Positions 30,825 to 40,104 are shown, numbered from the stretch's first letter. The stretch: DNA of 41,032 nucleotides from an uncultured Clostridia bacterium (GCA_934757845.1 CAKVLQ010000009.1:1-41032); one strand, 5' to 3'. The notes: generated from the sequence alone by a model not told the origin. Translations and numbers: made by a program.

Positions 30825-32970
30825 ATTAAGCGAAGAATTTGACCTTAAACAAGAATATAGTCAAAACCTAATAAATCTTCTTGACGAAGGTTGCACTGTT
30901 CCTTTTATTGCAAGATATAGAAAAGAAATGCATGGAACTCTTGATGACCAAACAATAAGAGCATTTAGCGACAGACTAACTTATTTAAGAAATCTTGAAA
31001 AACGAAAAGAAGAAATTATTAAGTTAATTGACGACCAACAAAAATTAACCCCAGAACTAACAAAAAAAATAACCGATGCTCAAACTCAAACTGAACTTGA
31101 AGATATTTACAGACCATTTAGACCAAAACGACAAACACGAGCAACCATTGCAATAAGCAAAGGGCTTCAACCACTAGCAGACAGAATTTTAGCACAAAAA
31201 GATTTGCTTGGCGATATTTACGAAATTGCAAGTGAATATATTGATGCCGAAAAAGGCGTTGAAACAAGTGAACAAGCTCTTCAAGGTGCACTTGATATTA
31301 TTGCAGAACAGATAAGTGATAATGCAGATATTCGAAAACAACTTCGCGAATTTTTGTTTAAATCGGCGTTTATTGTTACAAGCCTAAAACCAAACGAAAA
31401 AGTTAACACTTATTTGATGTATGATAACTATAAAGAACAAGTTTGCAAAATGCCTGGACACAGAATTTTGGCAATCAATAGGGGCGAAAAAGAAGATTGC
31501 ATTAAAGTAAGTTTGGAAGAAAATGAAGAAAAGTGTTTGGAAATTATAAAAAACAACTTTAAAATTAAAGAAAGCATTTTTGAAGAAAAACTTAACGAAA
31601 CAGTTAGCGACAGTTTTTCAAGGCTTATTCTTCCAAGTTTGGAAAGAGATATAAGAAACGAAATGTTTGACAATGCAGCAGAAGGTGCAATAAAAATGTT
31701 TGAAGTTAATCTTAAACCACTTTTGATGCAACCACCGCTAAAACACAAAGTTATTTTGGGGCTTGACCCAGCATACAGAACAGGGTGCAAACTTGCAGTT
31801 ATAGATGAAAACGGAACAGTTTTGGACACAGGGGTTATTTATCCAACTCCACCACATAACGAAGTTGAAAAAGCCGAAAAGATTATTGCAATGCTAATTA
31901 AAAAACATGGCATAAGTGTAATTTCTATTGGGAATGGAACAGCAAGCAAAGAATGTGAAATTTTTGTTGCGAACTTAATAAAAAAATTAACAGTTCCAGT
32001 TAGTTATATGGTTGTGTCTGAAGCAGGTGCAAGTGTTTATAGTGCAAGCAAACTTGGTGCAGAAGAATTCCCAGACTATGATGTTAGTTTAAGAAGTGCA
32101 GTGTCAATCGCAAGGCGTCTTCAAGACCCATTAAGTGAACTTATCAAAATTGATGTTAAATCTATTGGTGTTGGGCAATATCAGCACGATATGCCACAAA
32201 AAAGATTAACAGAAGTTTTGGACGGAGTTGTTGAAGATTGTGTTAACAGTGTTGGTGTTGATTTGAACACAGCAAGCCCAAGGCTACTTAGTTTTGTTAG
32301 TGGACTAAATTCAAGTGTTGCAAAAAACATTGTGCTTTATCGTGAAAAAAATGGTGCTTTTGCTTCAAGAGATGAACTTTTGAAAGTTGCAAAACTAGGA
32401 AACAAAGCGTATGAGCAATGTGCAGGATTTTTGCGAATTGTTAATGGCAAAAACATTTTGGATAACACCGCAGTTCATCCAGAAAGTTATGAAAGTGCAA
32501 ACAAACTTTTGAATATTTTTAACTTAACAAGTGAAGACATAAAAAATGGCAACATTTCAAATCTTCCAAGTTTGGTTGAAAATTATGGTGCTAACAAGGT
32601 GGCAAACGAATGTGGAATTGGTGTGCCAACACTTAATGATATTATAACTGAAATTATAAAACCAGGCAGAGATATTCGTGATAGTTTGCCACAACCTGAA
32701 CTTCGAAGTGATTTATTAAGTCTTGAAGACCTTCAAGAAGGAATGATTTTGAAGGGGACGGTTAGAAATGTTGTTGACTTTGGTGCTTTTGTTGATATTG
32801 GTGTGCATCAAGATGGTCTTGTTCACATAAGTGAAATTTGCGACAGATATATCAAACACCCAAGTGAAGAACTAACTGTTGGCGATATTGTTAAAGTTAA
32901 GGTTATTGGGGTTGATAAAGAGAAAAAACGAATTTCGCTTTCAATCAAAAAAGCGGTTGACGCAGAATAA
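30808..32970 (+). CDS. tex: Tex-type S1 RNA-binding transcription accessory protein
   Basis: The 720-residue protein has the full Tex architecture: N-terminal helical region (VPFIARYRKEMHGTLDDQ), YqgF-like RNase H fold (VILGLDPAYRTGCKLAVIDE near 324-343), helix-hairpin-helix repeats (DLNTASPRLLSFVSGLN; GAFASRDELLKVAKLG), and a C-terminal S1 domain (GMILKGTVRNVVDFGAFVDI). Tex binds RNA and is linked to RNA polymerase and translation quality control. The start at 30808 is supported by GGAGGAG and lies inside the end of degV. Confidence 0.95.
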   Translation: MDLTTKLSEEFDLKQEYSQNLINLLDEGCTVPFIARYRKEMHGTLDDQTIRAFSDRLTYLRNLEKRKEEIIKLIDDQQKLTPELTKKITDAQTQTELEDIYRPFRPKRQTRATIAISKGLQPLADRILAQKDLLGDIYEIASEYIDAEKGVETSEQALQGALDIIAEQISDNADIRKQLREFLFKSAFIVTSLKPNEKVNTYLMYDNYKEQVCKMPGHRILAINRGEKEDCIKVSLEENEEKCLEIIKNNFKIKESIFEEKLNETVSDSFSRLILPSLERDIRNEMFDNAAEGAIKMFEVNLKPLLMQPPLKHKVILGLDPAYRTGCKLAVIDENGTVLDTGVIYPTPPHNEVEKAEKIIAMLIKKHGISVISIGNGTASKECEIFVANLIKKLTVPVSYMVVSEAGASVYSASKLGAEEFPDYDVSLRSAVSIARRLQDPLSELIKIDVKSIGVGQYQHDMPQKRLTEVLDGVVEDCVNSVGVDLNTASPRLLSFVSGLNSSVAKNIVLYREKNGAFASRDELLKVAKLGNKAYEQCAGFLRIVNGKNILDNTAVHPESYESANKLLNIFNLTSEDIKNGNISNLPSLVENYGANKVANECGIGVPTLNDIITEIIKPGRDIRDSLPQPELRSDLLSLEDLQEGMILKGTVRNVVDFGAFVDIGVHQDGLVHISEICDRYIKHPSEELTVGDIVKVKVIGVDKEKKRISLSIKKAVDAE

Positions 32971-33015
32971 AATATCCATAAAAAAGATAAAAATGTATAA
33001 AATTAAACATTATTA

Positions 33016-33045
33016 TTGACATATTTGCATATTTTTTGCTATAAT
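33016..33045 (+). promoter_or_regulatory. promoter of the 33067 gene
   Basis: TTGACA (33016-33021), 18 nt, TGC-TATAAT (extended -10 at 33040-33045). Confidence 0.75.
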
Positions 33046-33066
33046 CTATTTTAGAAGGAGGAGATT

Positions 33067-33555
33067 ATGAAAAGAGATTTATCTTTTGGTTCATTGTTAA
33101 CAACAATAACTGCAAGTTTAATTGCAATGTTTGTTTCAATTTCACCAGCATTTTGGTGTTTGTCAAGCGCAATGAATGGTAGAGGAGAAATTGCTCACCC
33201 AGAATTTTTGATTGGTGCAGTTGGTTGCGTTTTGCTAATCGTTTGTGGTTTGGTTGCAATAATTTTGTCAATCATCGGAATTTTCAAAAGAGGCAAAGGT
33301 CTTGCTATTGCAACAATGGTTTTCCAAGGTTTGCTTTTTGTTGGTGCACTTCTTGCTTTTATTGGCGGGTTAAGTATGTGTGCAGGCATCGAACCTGAAG
33401 AATTATTATTGGTTGGTTTCCAATGCATATTGCCATTCGTTGCACTAATTCTTGCTTATGCAGGCGCATTTGTTTTGAATTTGTTTAATGTTTTAAAAAT
33501 GAAAAAAGAAACACCTGTTGTTGAAGCAGAAAACAAAGAAGAAGTTGTTGCGTAA
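33067..33555 (+). CDS. Four-TM membrane protein, unknown
   Basis: The 162-residue protein has hydrophobic segments at about 10-33, 47-72, 78-102 and 113-141, with Gly-rich turns (GKGLAIATMVFQGLLFVGA), and a short Glu-rich tail. This alternating small-residue pattern is typical of small Bacillota membrane proteins of unknown role (DUF4190-like at a guess). A strong AGAAGGAGGAG precedes the ATG. It is monocistronic with its own promoter and terminator. Confidence 0.78.
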   Translation: MKRDLSFGSLLTTITASLIAMFVSISPAFWCLSSAMNGRGEIAHPEFLIGAVGCVLLIVCGLVAIILSIIGIFKRGKGLAIATMVFQGLLFVGALLAFIGGLSMCAGIEPEELLLVGFQCILPFVALILAYAGAFVLNLFNVLKMKKETPVVEAENKEEVVA

Positions 33556-33567
33556 AAAGCAATATAA

Positions 33568-33593
33568 ACATCACATTTTGTGGTGTTTTTTTA
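33568..33593 (+). terminator. intrinsic terminator
   Basis: ACATCACA pairs with TGTGGTGT (one G-T pair), followed by a T run. Confidence 0.8.
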
Positions 33594-33748
33594 TGCAAAA
33601 ATTTTTGTTTTTTGCAGGTTTGTTTTTTTTGTGTGTGTTAATATTTTAAAAATAAAATCAAATAAAATTTATTATAAAAAATTTTTTTATTTGTTTTTAA
33701 AATTTAATATTCAATTTCTCTTTTTATAAAAAATTTTTTATTTGCATC

Positions 33749-33777
33749 TTGAAATGTTGTTTTTGGTGTGATAAAAT
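33749..33777 (+). promoter_or_regulatory. promoter of the 33799 gene
   Basis: TTGAAA (33749-33754), 17 nt, TAAAAT (33772-33777) with TGTGA just upstream. Confidence 0.7.
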
Positions 33778-33798
33778 ATATCAATAAAAGGAGTTTGT

Positions 33799-34581
33799 AT
33801 GAACTATAACATAAATGATAAAAATAAAGAAAAAGCATTTGAAAAATTTGCTGACAGCATTTATAAAGAACGAATTTTGGCAAAAGTTATGAATTATAAT
33901 TTTAAAATTTTGCTTGAAGTGTGGAAAGGTAACATAATAAAAGCAAAGGAACTTGAATTTGATAAATATAAATTCGCAAGCAAGGTTCGTGATTTTCTTA
34001 TTAAATATTGTGCTTATTGCAACAAACAAATCAAACTCTTGTTTGAAGAAAGAAAAACTTTTGACAAAAATAACAAAGAAGAATATGACAACAATTCAAA
34101 ATTAATTCTATTTTATGAAAATCAAAAAAAATATTATGAAAATGATTTTGTTCATCTTCTTTCGGCATCGCTTTGCTGTGTAGACAAAGGCAAAGTTGTT
34201 CCTTTTGATAAACTAGGGGATAAAGTTTTGCAAAATGTTGAATATGAAAGTGCTTTTGATGTTTATCTAAACCTTCGTAATATTAATGTTTTGGGTCATG
34301 ACCTTGCTGATATTTATTATCGAAGTTTAATTATAAAACATGATATGCCAATTTTTATGACAAAAAAAGAATATGAAAAATATAATCAAATTATTATGTT
34401 AAACGGAAGAGATGTAAAGCGTTATCCACAATTAACAGATATGCAAGATTTAAGAATGGTTTATAACAAAACCGAAGAAATTGAAAAACAACTTTATGAA
34501 AGTGTTTTTCCTGAATTTGGTTTTAAGTATGAAGACCGTGATAAAGAACCTCAAATTATGGAAGTTGAATTTAGATGGTAA
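33799..34581 (+). CDS. Unknown 260-residue soluble protein
   Basis: I do not recognise this protein. It is charged and mostly helical, with no signal peptide or membrane segment. There is a Lys/Tyr-rich N-terminal half, a CCVDKGKVVPFDKLGD segment near residue 132, then a C-terminal half with NINVLGHDLADIYYRS and YNQIIMLNGRDVKRYPQLTD. Its general make-up resembles the unknown protein encoded at 3145, but I see no alignable similarity. AAAGGAG precedes the ATG. It is a single-gene unit with its own promoter and terminator. Confidence 0.75.
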   Translation: MNYNINDKNKEKAFEKFADSIYKERILAKVMNYNFKILLEVWKGNIIKAKELEFDKYKFASKVRDFLIKYCAYCNKQIKLLFEERKTFDKNNKEEYDNNSKLILFYENQKKYYENDFVHLLSASLCCVDKGKVVPFDKLGDKVLQNVEYESAFDVYLNLRNINVLGHDLADIYYRSLIIKHDMPIFMTKKEYEKYNQIIMLNGRDVKRYPQLTDMQDLRMVYNKTEEIEKQLYESVFPEFGFKYEDRDKEPQIMEVEFRW

Positions 34582-34583
34582 AC

Positions 34584-34618
34584 AAAAAAACATATTGAAA
34601 AATCAATATGTTTTTTTT
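34584..34618 (+). terminator. intrinsic terminator
   Basis: AAACATATTGA / TCAATATGTTT stem with a long T run, just past the 33799 gene. Confidence 0.85.
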
Positions 34619-34771
34619 ATAAATTTTTTGGTTAAAAAATAAATAAAATTTAAGGCTTATATTTAATTAACTTAAATGCAATTAATGTTAAAAAAAGATA
34701 TTCAAATTAAAGCGAAAATAAAATTTTAATTTACCATAAAAACTAATAGTATAAGAATTTTTATTTTAAAA

Positions 34772-34999
34772 TTAATATTCAATTTGATTAATATCATTAT
34801 TTTTATTTGTTTTAGCAATATTTTTGTTATTATCAAAACTTTTGCTTGCAAGTTTTGTTTCAAGTTCAATTCTTTCAAGTTCGGCTTTTTCAAAATCAAT
34901 GTTGTTTTTTAAATTTTGTGCCCTTAATTTTGCAATTTCAGCCACAATAAATTCGCTTTCTTCATCAACTTTAAACTTGTTTAAATTAAAATTTTTCAT
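34772..34999 (-). CDS. Small charged coiled-coil protein
   Basis: The 75-residue protein is almost entirely predicted helix with a Glu/Lys heptad-like pattern (EIAKLRAQNLKNNIDFEKAE) and an Asn/Lys-rich tail. I do not recognise it. It is supported as a real gene by GGGG 6 nt before the ATG, a near-consensus promoter (TTGACA-17-TAATAT) on the same strand at 35106-35078, and the absence of any other gene in this gap. A terminator-like hairpin stands between promoter and start. Function is unknown. Confidence 0.6.
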   Translation of the reverse strand: MKNFNLNKFKVDEESEFIVAEIAKLRAQNLKNNIDFEKAELERIELETKLASKSFDNNKNIAKTNKNNDINQIEY

Positions 35000-35029
35000 A
35001 AAAACCCCATTAAATTTTAAAAAATTATT

Positions 35030-35068
35030 AAAAAACTATTTATTTTTAGCACAAATAATAGTTTTTTT
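35030..35068 (-). promoter_or_regulatory. terminator-like hairpin in the leader of the 34772 gene
   Basis: AAAAAACTATT (35030-35040) and AATAGTTTTTT (35057-35068) pair. Read on the minus strand, the hairpin begins shortly after the predicted +1 and ends in a T run. It could be an attenuator, or define a small RNA of about 45 nt. Confidence 0.5.
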
Positions 35069-35077
35069 ATTAAAAAG

Positions 35078-35106
35078 ATATTAACAAATTTATCATAATT
35101 TGTCAA
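35078..35106 (-). promoter_or_regulatory. promoter of the 34772 gene
   Basis: Minus strand TTGACA (35106-35101), 17 nt, TAATAT (35083-35078). Confidence 0.7.
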
Positions 35107-35131
35107 TAGCAACTTATTTTTGGTTTTTATA

Positions 35132-35159
35132 TTGACTTTTATGCTCATTGTGGTATAAT
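35132..35159 (+). promoter_or_regulatory. promoter of the glycosyltransferase gene
   Basis: TTGACT (35132-35137), 16 nt, TGG-TATAAT (extended -10, 35154-35159). Confidence 0.7.
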
Positions 35160-35193
35160 CATAAAAGGCAAAAAATTTTAGGGGGACGACTTA

Positions 35194-36495
35194 ATGGGTG
35201 TTGTTCAGATTATTTTATCGGTTATTGGCGTAGTTTTTTCGCTGTTATATTTTTATCAAATAATTTTTATCATTATTGGGGTTTGTTCAAAAAAACGAAC
35301 TTATCCCGAAGCAAAAGAAAATCATACTTTTGCAATTATAATTTGTGGACGAAATGAAGAAAAGGTTATTGGAAATTTGATTGATAGTATCCATAATAAT
35401 GATTATCCACAAGACAAACTTAAAATTTTTGTTTGTGCTGATAATTGCAGTGAAACTGACAAAACTGCTCAAATTTGCAGAGAAAAAGGTTGCATTGTTT
35501 ATGAAAGACAAAACAAAAATCAAATTGGAAAAGGCTATGCACTTAACTTTTTGTTTAAAAACATATCAAAAGATTTCCCTGACTACACTCCTGACGCAAC
35601 TTTTATATTTGACGCAGATAATATTTTAACCTCTAATTACATAAAAGAAATGAACAAGGCACTAGATAGCGGTGTAAAAATTTGCACAAGTTACAGAAAT
35701 TCAAAAAATTATGGTTCTAACTGGATTAGTGCAGGTGCTTCATTAAGTTTTATGCGTGAATGTCAATTCACTCACAGACCAAAAATGGTTATGAAAATGG
35801 GCACTCATGTTTCTGGAACTGGTTTTTATTTTAGCAAAGAAGTGCTAACATTCAAAGATGGTTGGAATCACACAACTATAACTGAAGATATTGAGTTCTC
35901 GGCTTTCAACACCCTTAAAGGTGTTAAAATTGGTTTTTGTGAAGATGCAGAATTTTATGACGAACAACCAACAAAATTCAAGCAGGCTTGGAAACAGCGT
36001 TTAAGGTGGGGCAAAGGCGGACTTATGGGATTTTCGCTTTTCCATGCATCATTCTTTTCGACTTTTTTCAAAACTTTTGATTTTAACTGCTATGATTGGT
36101 ATTGCTCAAGATTTTCAATTATTGCTGTTTATTATGGATTTTCGTTTATCGCAAACAATATTGTAAATTTACTTGCAAGGATTTTGGAAGTAGTGAATGG
36201 ACATGCTGTTGCAAGTGTAATTTACTTTTTATCACCACTTTTGATTGCTATAATTTCAACCTATCTTGGATTGTTTGCTGATTCAGTTTTGGCAACCATC
36301 GTTAACTGGAAAAAAATAAAGGCGACAACTGGTCAAAAAATTATGGGAATGTTTGCTTGTCCACTATTTAATATGTTAATTGCAATGCCTTCGTGCGTTG
36401 TTGCGCTTTTCAAAAAAGTTAAGTGGGAACCTATTGAGCACAATCAAAGCATCACTCAACAAGACCTTGAAGTTCAAAAATCAAGCAATAGATAA
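35194..36495 (+). CDS. Membrane glycosyltransferase, family 2
   Basis: The 433-residue protein has an N-terminal membrane segment (about 4-30), a GT-A domain and a C-terminal group of three or more membrane helices. The GT2 motifs are present: DADN (140-143, nucleotide-sugar/metal binding), TED (230-232, catalytic base region) and QRLRW (268-272), the Q-x-x-R-W of processive enzymes such as cellulose, hyaluronan or poly-GlcNAc synthases. It probably makes or extends a surface glycan or glycolipid; the sugar cannot be told. GGGGGA is 8 nt before the ATG. No partner gene for a polysaccharide operon is adjacent, and a terminator follows. Confidence 0.88.
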   Translation: MGVVQIILSVIGVVFSLLYFYQIIFIIIGVCSKKRTYPEAKENHTFAIIICGRNEEKVIGNLIDSIHNNDYPQDKLKIFVCADNCSETDKTAQICREKGCIVYERQNKNQIGKGYALNFLFKNISKDFPDYTPDATFIFDADNILTSNYIKEMNKALDSGVKICTSYRNSKNYGSNWISAGASLSFMRECQFTHRPKMVMKMGTHVSGTGFYFSKEVLTFKDGWNHTTITEDIEFSAFNTLKGVKIGFCEDAEFYDEQPTKFKQAWKQRLRWGKGGLMGFSLFHASFFSTFFKTFDFNCYDWYCSRFSIIAVYYGFSFIANNIVNLLARILEVVNGHAVASVIYFLSPLLIAIISTYLGLFADSVLATIVNWKKIKATTGQKIMGMFACPLFNMLIAMPSCVVALFKKVKWEPIEHNQSITQQDLEVQKSSNR

Positions 36496-36536
36496 GTAAT
36501 AGTATTTTTAAGTTGTTATAATTGATTTAAAAATTA

Positions 36537-36571
36537 AAAGATTAAACTTTTGTGGGTTTAATCTTTTTTTA
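36537..36571 (+). terminator. intrinsic terminator of the glycosyltransferase gene
   Basis: AAAAGATTAAAC pairs with GTTTAATCTTTT, followed by more T. The following 120 bases are AT-rich with nothing else I can support before the ileS promoter. Confidence 0.8.
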
Positions 36572-36695
36572 TTTAAAATATTTGTTAAACAATTTAACAA
36601 CAAAATTGAGATTGCCATTCAAATTTTTGTTTTAACATTAAAATATTAATAAATAAAATTTAAAACTATCATTAGTCATAAATTTTGTTATTTGT

Positions 36696-36725
36696 TTGAC
36701 AATTTAATGGGTTTTATTGTATATT
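36696..36725 (+). promoter_or_regulatory. ileS promoter
   Basis: TTGACA (36696-36701), 18 nt, TATATT (36720-36725). The short leader holds no T-box. Confidence 0.6.
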
Positions 36726-36747
36726 TATTTTTATTGTAGGAGTGCTT

Positions 36748-39700
36748 ATGAAAAAAATAGACGCAAAACTAAATTTTGTTGATGTTGAACATCAAATGCT
36801 TGATAAATGGAGAAATGAAGATTTGTTTCACAAAATTGTTGACAAAAACAAATCGTCAAACAAGCGTTTCAGATTTTTGGACGGACCTATGACTGCAAAC
36901 AACAGGGCGGGCGTTCATCATTTTTGGGGCAGAGTTTTAAAAGATATAACCATAAAATATCATGCTATGAAAGGTGAAAGCCAACAATTTCAAAACGGCT
37001 TTGATGCACAAGGAATGTGGGTTGAAGTTAATGTTGAAAAAGAATTAGGGCTAAATGGAAAGCCTGAAATTATTAAATATGGCATGGATAAATTTACCGA
37101 AAAATGCATGGAAAGAGTAAATTATTTTGCAAATGAAATTACAAACCAAAGCATTCGTATGGGTCAATTTATGGATTGGGATAATTCATATTTTACAAAC
37201 ACTGACGAAAACATTACTTCAATTTGGCACTTTTTGAAAGTTTGCAATGACAAAGGCTTAATTTGCAAAAAAAACCGACCTATGGTTTGGTGCCCAAGGT
37301 GCGGAACAAGTATTTCAGAGCATGAATTATCTGGTAGTTATAGCGATGTAACTCACACAGCAATTTTCTTTAAAGTTCCAGTAAAAAATCAAGATTTTAA
37401 AATGGTTGGTTGGACAACAACACCTTGGACGCTTTGTGCCAATGTTGCTTTGGCGGTTAATCCAAAACTAACATATGTTAAAGTAGAATATAACGGCGAA
37501 AAATTAGTGCTTGGAAAAGACAGTCTTAAAGTTTTGAAAGGTGAAGATGTTAAAATTTTGGACGAGTTTTTGGGTGAAAAACTTGTTGGGCTTGAATACG
37601 AAACAATGTTCCCAGAACTTGAAATTCAAAACTTTGTTCACAAAATTTATCCTTGGGAAGATGTTGAAGCGGGAGAAGGTTCTTGCGTTGTTCATATCGC
37701 CCCAGGGTGTGGTGCAGAAGACTTTGATTTGGGTTTAAAATATGATATGCCACAAATTTGCCCTATAAATGACCAAGGCGTTATGCTTGACAGTTGTGGG
37801 TTTATTGCCGGCAAAAAAACAACTGAAGTTGTTGAAGATGTAGTTAACAGATTAAAAGCCGATAACAAACTTTTGTATTCTCACAAATATAAACATAGTT
37901 ATCCACATTGTTGGAGATGTAAAACCGACTTGGTTTACAAACTTATTTCAACTTGGTATATAAAAATGGACGAAGTTCGTCCAATGCTTTTAAAAGCCAT
38001 TGACGAAGTTGAATTTCAACCAGCCTATGCAAAAAAGCGTATGCAAGATTGGCTTAACAATATGGGCGATTGGAATATTTCAAGGTCAAGATTTTATGGG
38101 CTTCCACTTCCTTTTTATGTTTGCAATAATTGCGGAAAAATTCATGTTATTGGAAGTTTGGAAGAACTTAAACAAAAAGCCGTTAATCCTGAAGATGTTG
38201 ACAAAATTCCGCATCTTCACAGACCTTATATTGACGAAATAAAAATTAAATGTGATTGCGGAGAAGTCCTTTCTCGTGTTCCAGAAGTTGGCGATTGCTG
38301 GCTTGATGCGGGAATTACACCTTTTTCAACAAAAAAATATTTTTCTGATAAAGAATATTTTAACAACAACTTCCCAAGCGATTATGTTTGCGAAATGATT
38401 GAACAAATAAAACTTTGGTTCTATTCTTTGCTTGTTATGAGTGTTATTTTAACAGGAAAAGCACCTTATAAAAAGGTTGTAACTTATCAATATGTTAAAG
38501 ACGAAAACGGCAATGAGTTTCACAAAAGTGGCGGAAACAGTTTGGACGCCGACAAAGTTGCAGACGAAGTTGGTGCTGAAGCCATAAGATATTTGTATGC
38601 AAGTGCAAACCCTGTATTTGATATGCGATTTGGGAATAATCTTTTGGACGAAGCAAAAAAACAACTTTTGGCATTTTGGAATATTTATGTGTTCTTTAAC
38701 ACTTATGCTGTTATTGACAATCCAAATATCAAAGCACACAAACCAGACTTTGAAAAACTTGATTTAACTGATAAGTGGCTACTAGAAAAAATTGCAACAT
38801 TTGTTAACGATTCAGATAAAAACTATCAAGAAAACAAAGCATATTTGGTTGTTAAAGACTTTGAAAAATTGGTTGACGACATTTCAAATTTCTATATTCG
38901 TTCAAACCGAAAACGATTTTGGGAAAGTGATATGAATGCTTACTATTCATTATATTTTGCAATCAAAAACATCATAAAAGTTATGGCACCAATAATTCCT
39001 TTCATAACCGATTATATTTGGACTGGGCTTGTTTGCGAAATTGAACCAGACGAAGTTAAAAGCGTTCATTTGTCAAGTTTAGACGGCATCAATAGTTTCG
39101 GTTTTGCTTCTATTGTTGACAATATTGAAAAATCAAGAGAAATTATTTATCTAGCACAAAAACTTCGAAATGAGCACAAAATTAAGGTTAAACAACCACT
39201 TAAAACAATGTTTTTGAAAGTGAGTGATGACTATAAAAAAGCCGTTATTTCAATGGAAAACATAGTTAAAGACGAACTTAACATAAAAGAAATTGAATTT
39301 GAAGATTCTGACGACAAATTTAACAGCAAAGAATTGCTACTAAACTTTAAACTTGCGGGAAAGGTTTTGGGTAAAGATGTTCCACTTTATCAAAATGCTT
39401 TAAAGAATGCAAGCATTGAAGAAATGAACGAATATATTAAAGAATTTGAAACAAACAAAACTGTAACTCTTAAAAACCTTAAATCGCAAGATGCTGAACT
39501 TTTTGTTTTGAAATTTGTTCCAAAAAAGGAATTTGCTATTGCGGTTGAAAACAATAACATCGTTGCTCTTGATATCACCTTAACTGACGACTTAATTTTT
39601 GAAGGTTATTATAGGGAGATAACTCGTCAAATTCAAGTTGCCCGAAAAGAAGCAAATTTCAAAATTGAAGACCGAATTATTCTTGACCTATCTTCAAAAG

Positions 39701-39855
39701 ACGAAACAATGCAAAAAGTTATAAAAATTTATCTTCCAAAAATTATGGAAGAAACTTTGTGCAAAGAAAGCAAAGAATTAATTAATCCAGAATATCAAAC
39801 AACATTTAAAGTTAATGATACTGAAATTGACCTTAAAATTTCAAGAGTAAAATAA
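36748..39855 (+). CDS. ileS: Isoleucyl-tRNA synthetase with non-canonical signatures
   Basis: The 1035-residue protein has the IleRS layout: Rossmann catalytic core, CP1 editing domain (GWTTTPWTLCANVALAVNP; SCVVHIAPGCGAEDFDLGLK), zinc-type Cys pairs (WCPRCG, CWRCK, CNNCG) and a C-terminal anticodon-binding helical domain. The HIGH motif position reads GVHH (55-58) in NNRAGVHHFWGR, and the KMSKS position reads EFHKS (590-594). I recall a divergent bacterial IleRS family with GVHH and MHKS at these sites, so this is probably a functional variant rather than decay. TAGGAG lies just before ATG 36748. Confidence 0.9.
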   Translation: MKKIDAKLNFVDVEHQMLDKWRNEDLFHKIVDKNKSSNKRFRFLDGPMTANNRAGVHHFWGRVLKDITIKYHAMKGESQQFQNGFDAQGMWVEVNVEKELGLNGKPEIIKYGMDKFTEKCMERVNYFANEITNQSIRMGQFMDWDNSYFTNTDENITSIWHFLKVCNDKGLICKKNRPMVWCPRCGTSISEHELSGSYSDVTHTAIFFKVPVKNQDFKMVGWTTTPWTLCANVALAVNPKLTYVKVEYNGEKLVLGKDSLKVLKGEDVKILDEFLGEKLVGLEYETMFPELEIQNFVHKIYPWEDVEAGEGSCVVHIAPGCGAEDFDLGLKYDMPQICPINDQGVMLDSCGFIAGKKTTEVVEDVVNRLKADNKLLYSHKYKHSYPHCWRCKTDLVYKLISTWYIKMDEVRPMLLKAIDEVEFQPAYAKKRMQDWLNNMGDWNISRSRFYGLPLPFYVCNNCGKIHVIGSLEELKQKAVNPEDVDKIPHLHRPYIDEIKIKCDCGEVLSRVPEVGDCWLDAGITPFSTKKYFSDKEYFNNNFPSDYVCEMIEQIKLWFYSLLVMSVILTGKAPYKKVVTYQYVKDENGNEFHKSGGNSLDADKVADEVGAEAIRYLYASANPVFDMRFGNNLLDEAKKQLLAFWNIYVFFNTYAVIDNPNIKAHKPDFEKLDLTDKWLLEKIATFVNDSDKNYQENKAYLVVKDFEKLVDDISNFYIRSNRKRFWESDMNAYYSLYFAIKNIIKVMAPIIPFITDYIWTGLVCEIEPDEVKSVHLSSLDGINSFGFASIVDNIEKSREIIYLAQKLRNEHKIKVKQPLKTMFLKVSDDYKKAVISMENIVKDELNIKEIEFEDSDDKFNSKELLLNFKLAGKVLGKDVPLYQNALKNASIEEMNEYIKEFETNKTVTLKNLKSQDAELFVLKFVPKKEFAIAVENNNIVALDITLTDDLIFEGYYREITRQIQVARKEANFKIEDRIILDLSSKDETMQKVIKIYLPKIMEETLCKESKELINPEYQTTFKVNDTEIDLKISRVK

Positions 39856-39856
39856 T

Positions 39857-39889
39857 AAAAAAATTCCAACTTTTGTTGGAATTTTTTAT
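39857..39889. terminator. bidirectional terminator of ileS and xre
   Basis: AAATTCCAAC / GTTGGAATTT with A and T runs, between converging ileS and the Xre gene and overlapping the latter's stop. Confidence 0.85.
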
Positions 39890-40083
39890 TCTAAACCTAA
39901 AATATAATCAATGGTTGTTCCGTATAAATTTTTTAAAGCAACCAAATTTTCTAATGAGATTTGTCTTTTGTTTGTTTCATATTGAGAATAAGTGTTTTGT
40001 TTTATATGAAGATAATTTGCCACAAATTCTTGTGTGTAGCCATTTTCTTCTCTTAATTCTTTCAATTTCAAATTTAACTCCAT
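39886..40083 (-). CDS. Xre-type HTH repressor
   Basis: The 65-residue protein is a single Cro/C1-type helix-turn-helix domain: LKELREENGYTQEFVANYLH as helices 1-2, IKQNTYSQYETNKRQ as the recognition helix and turn, then ISLENLVALKNLYGTTIDYI. Such minimal Xre proteins are usually dimeric repressors of a neighbouring gene and of themselves. It is divergent from a membrane protein gene with a perfect palindrome in the gap. A TATAAT (minus strand, 40095-40090) ends 6 nt before the ATG and no ribosome site is present, so the mRNA is probably leaderless. Confidence 0.88.
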   Translation of the reverse strand: MELNLKLKELREENGYTQEFVANYLHIKQNTYSQYETNKRQISLENLVALKNLYGTTIDYILGLE

Positions 40084-40104
40084 AAAATAATTATAAAATC
40101 TCGC

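Noticed and set aside
31428..31829. 133-codon minus-strand frame inside tex
   Set aside because: Shadow of a conserved gene in another frame, with Ser/Leu-rich composition typical of antisense reading.
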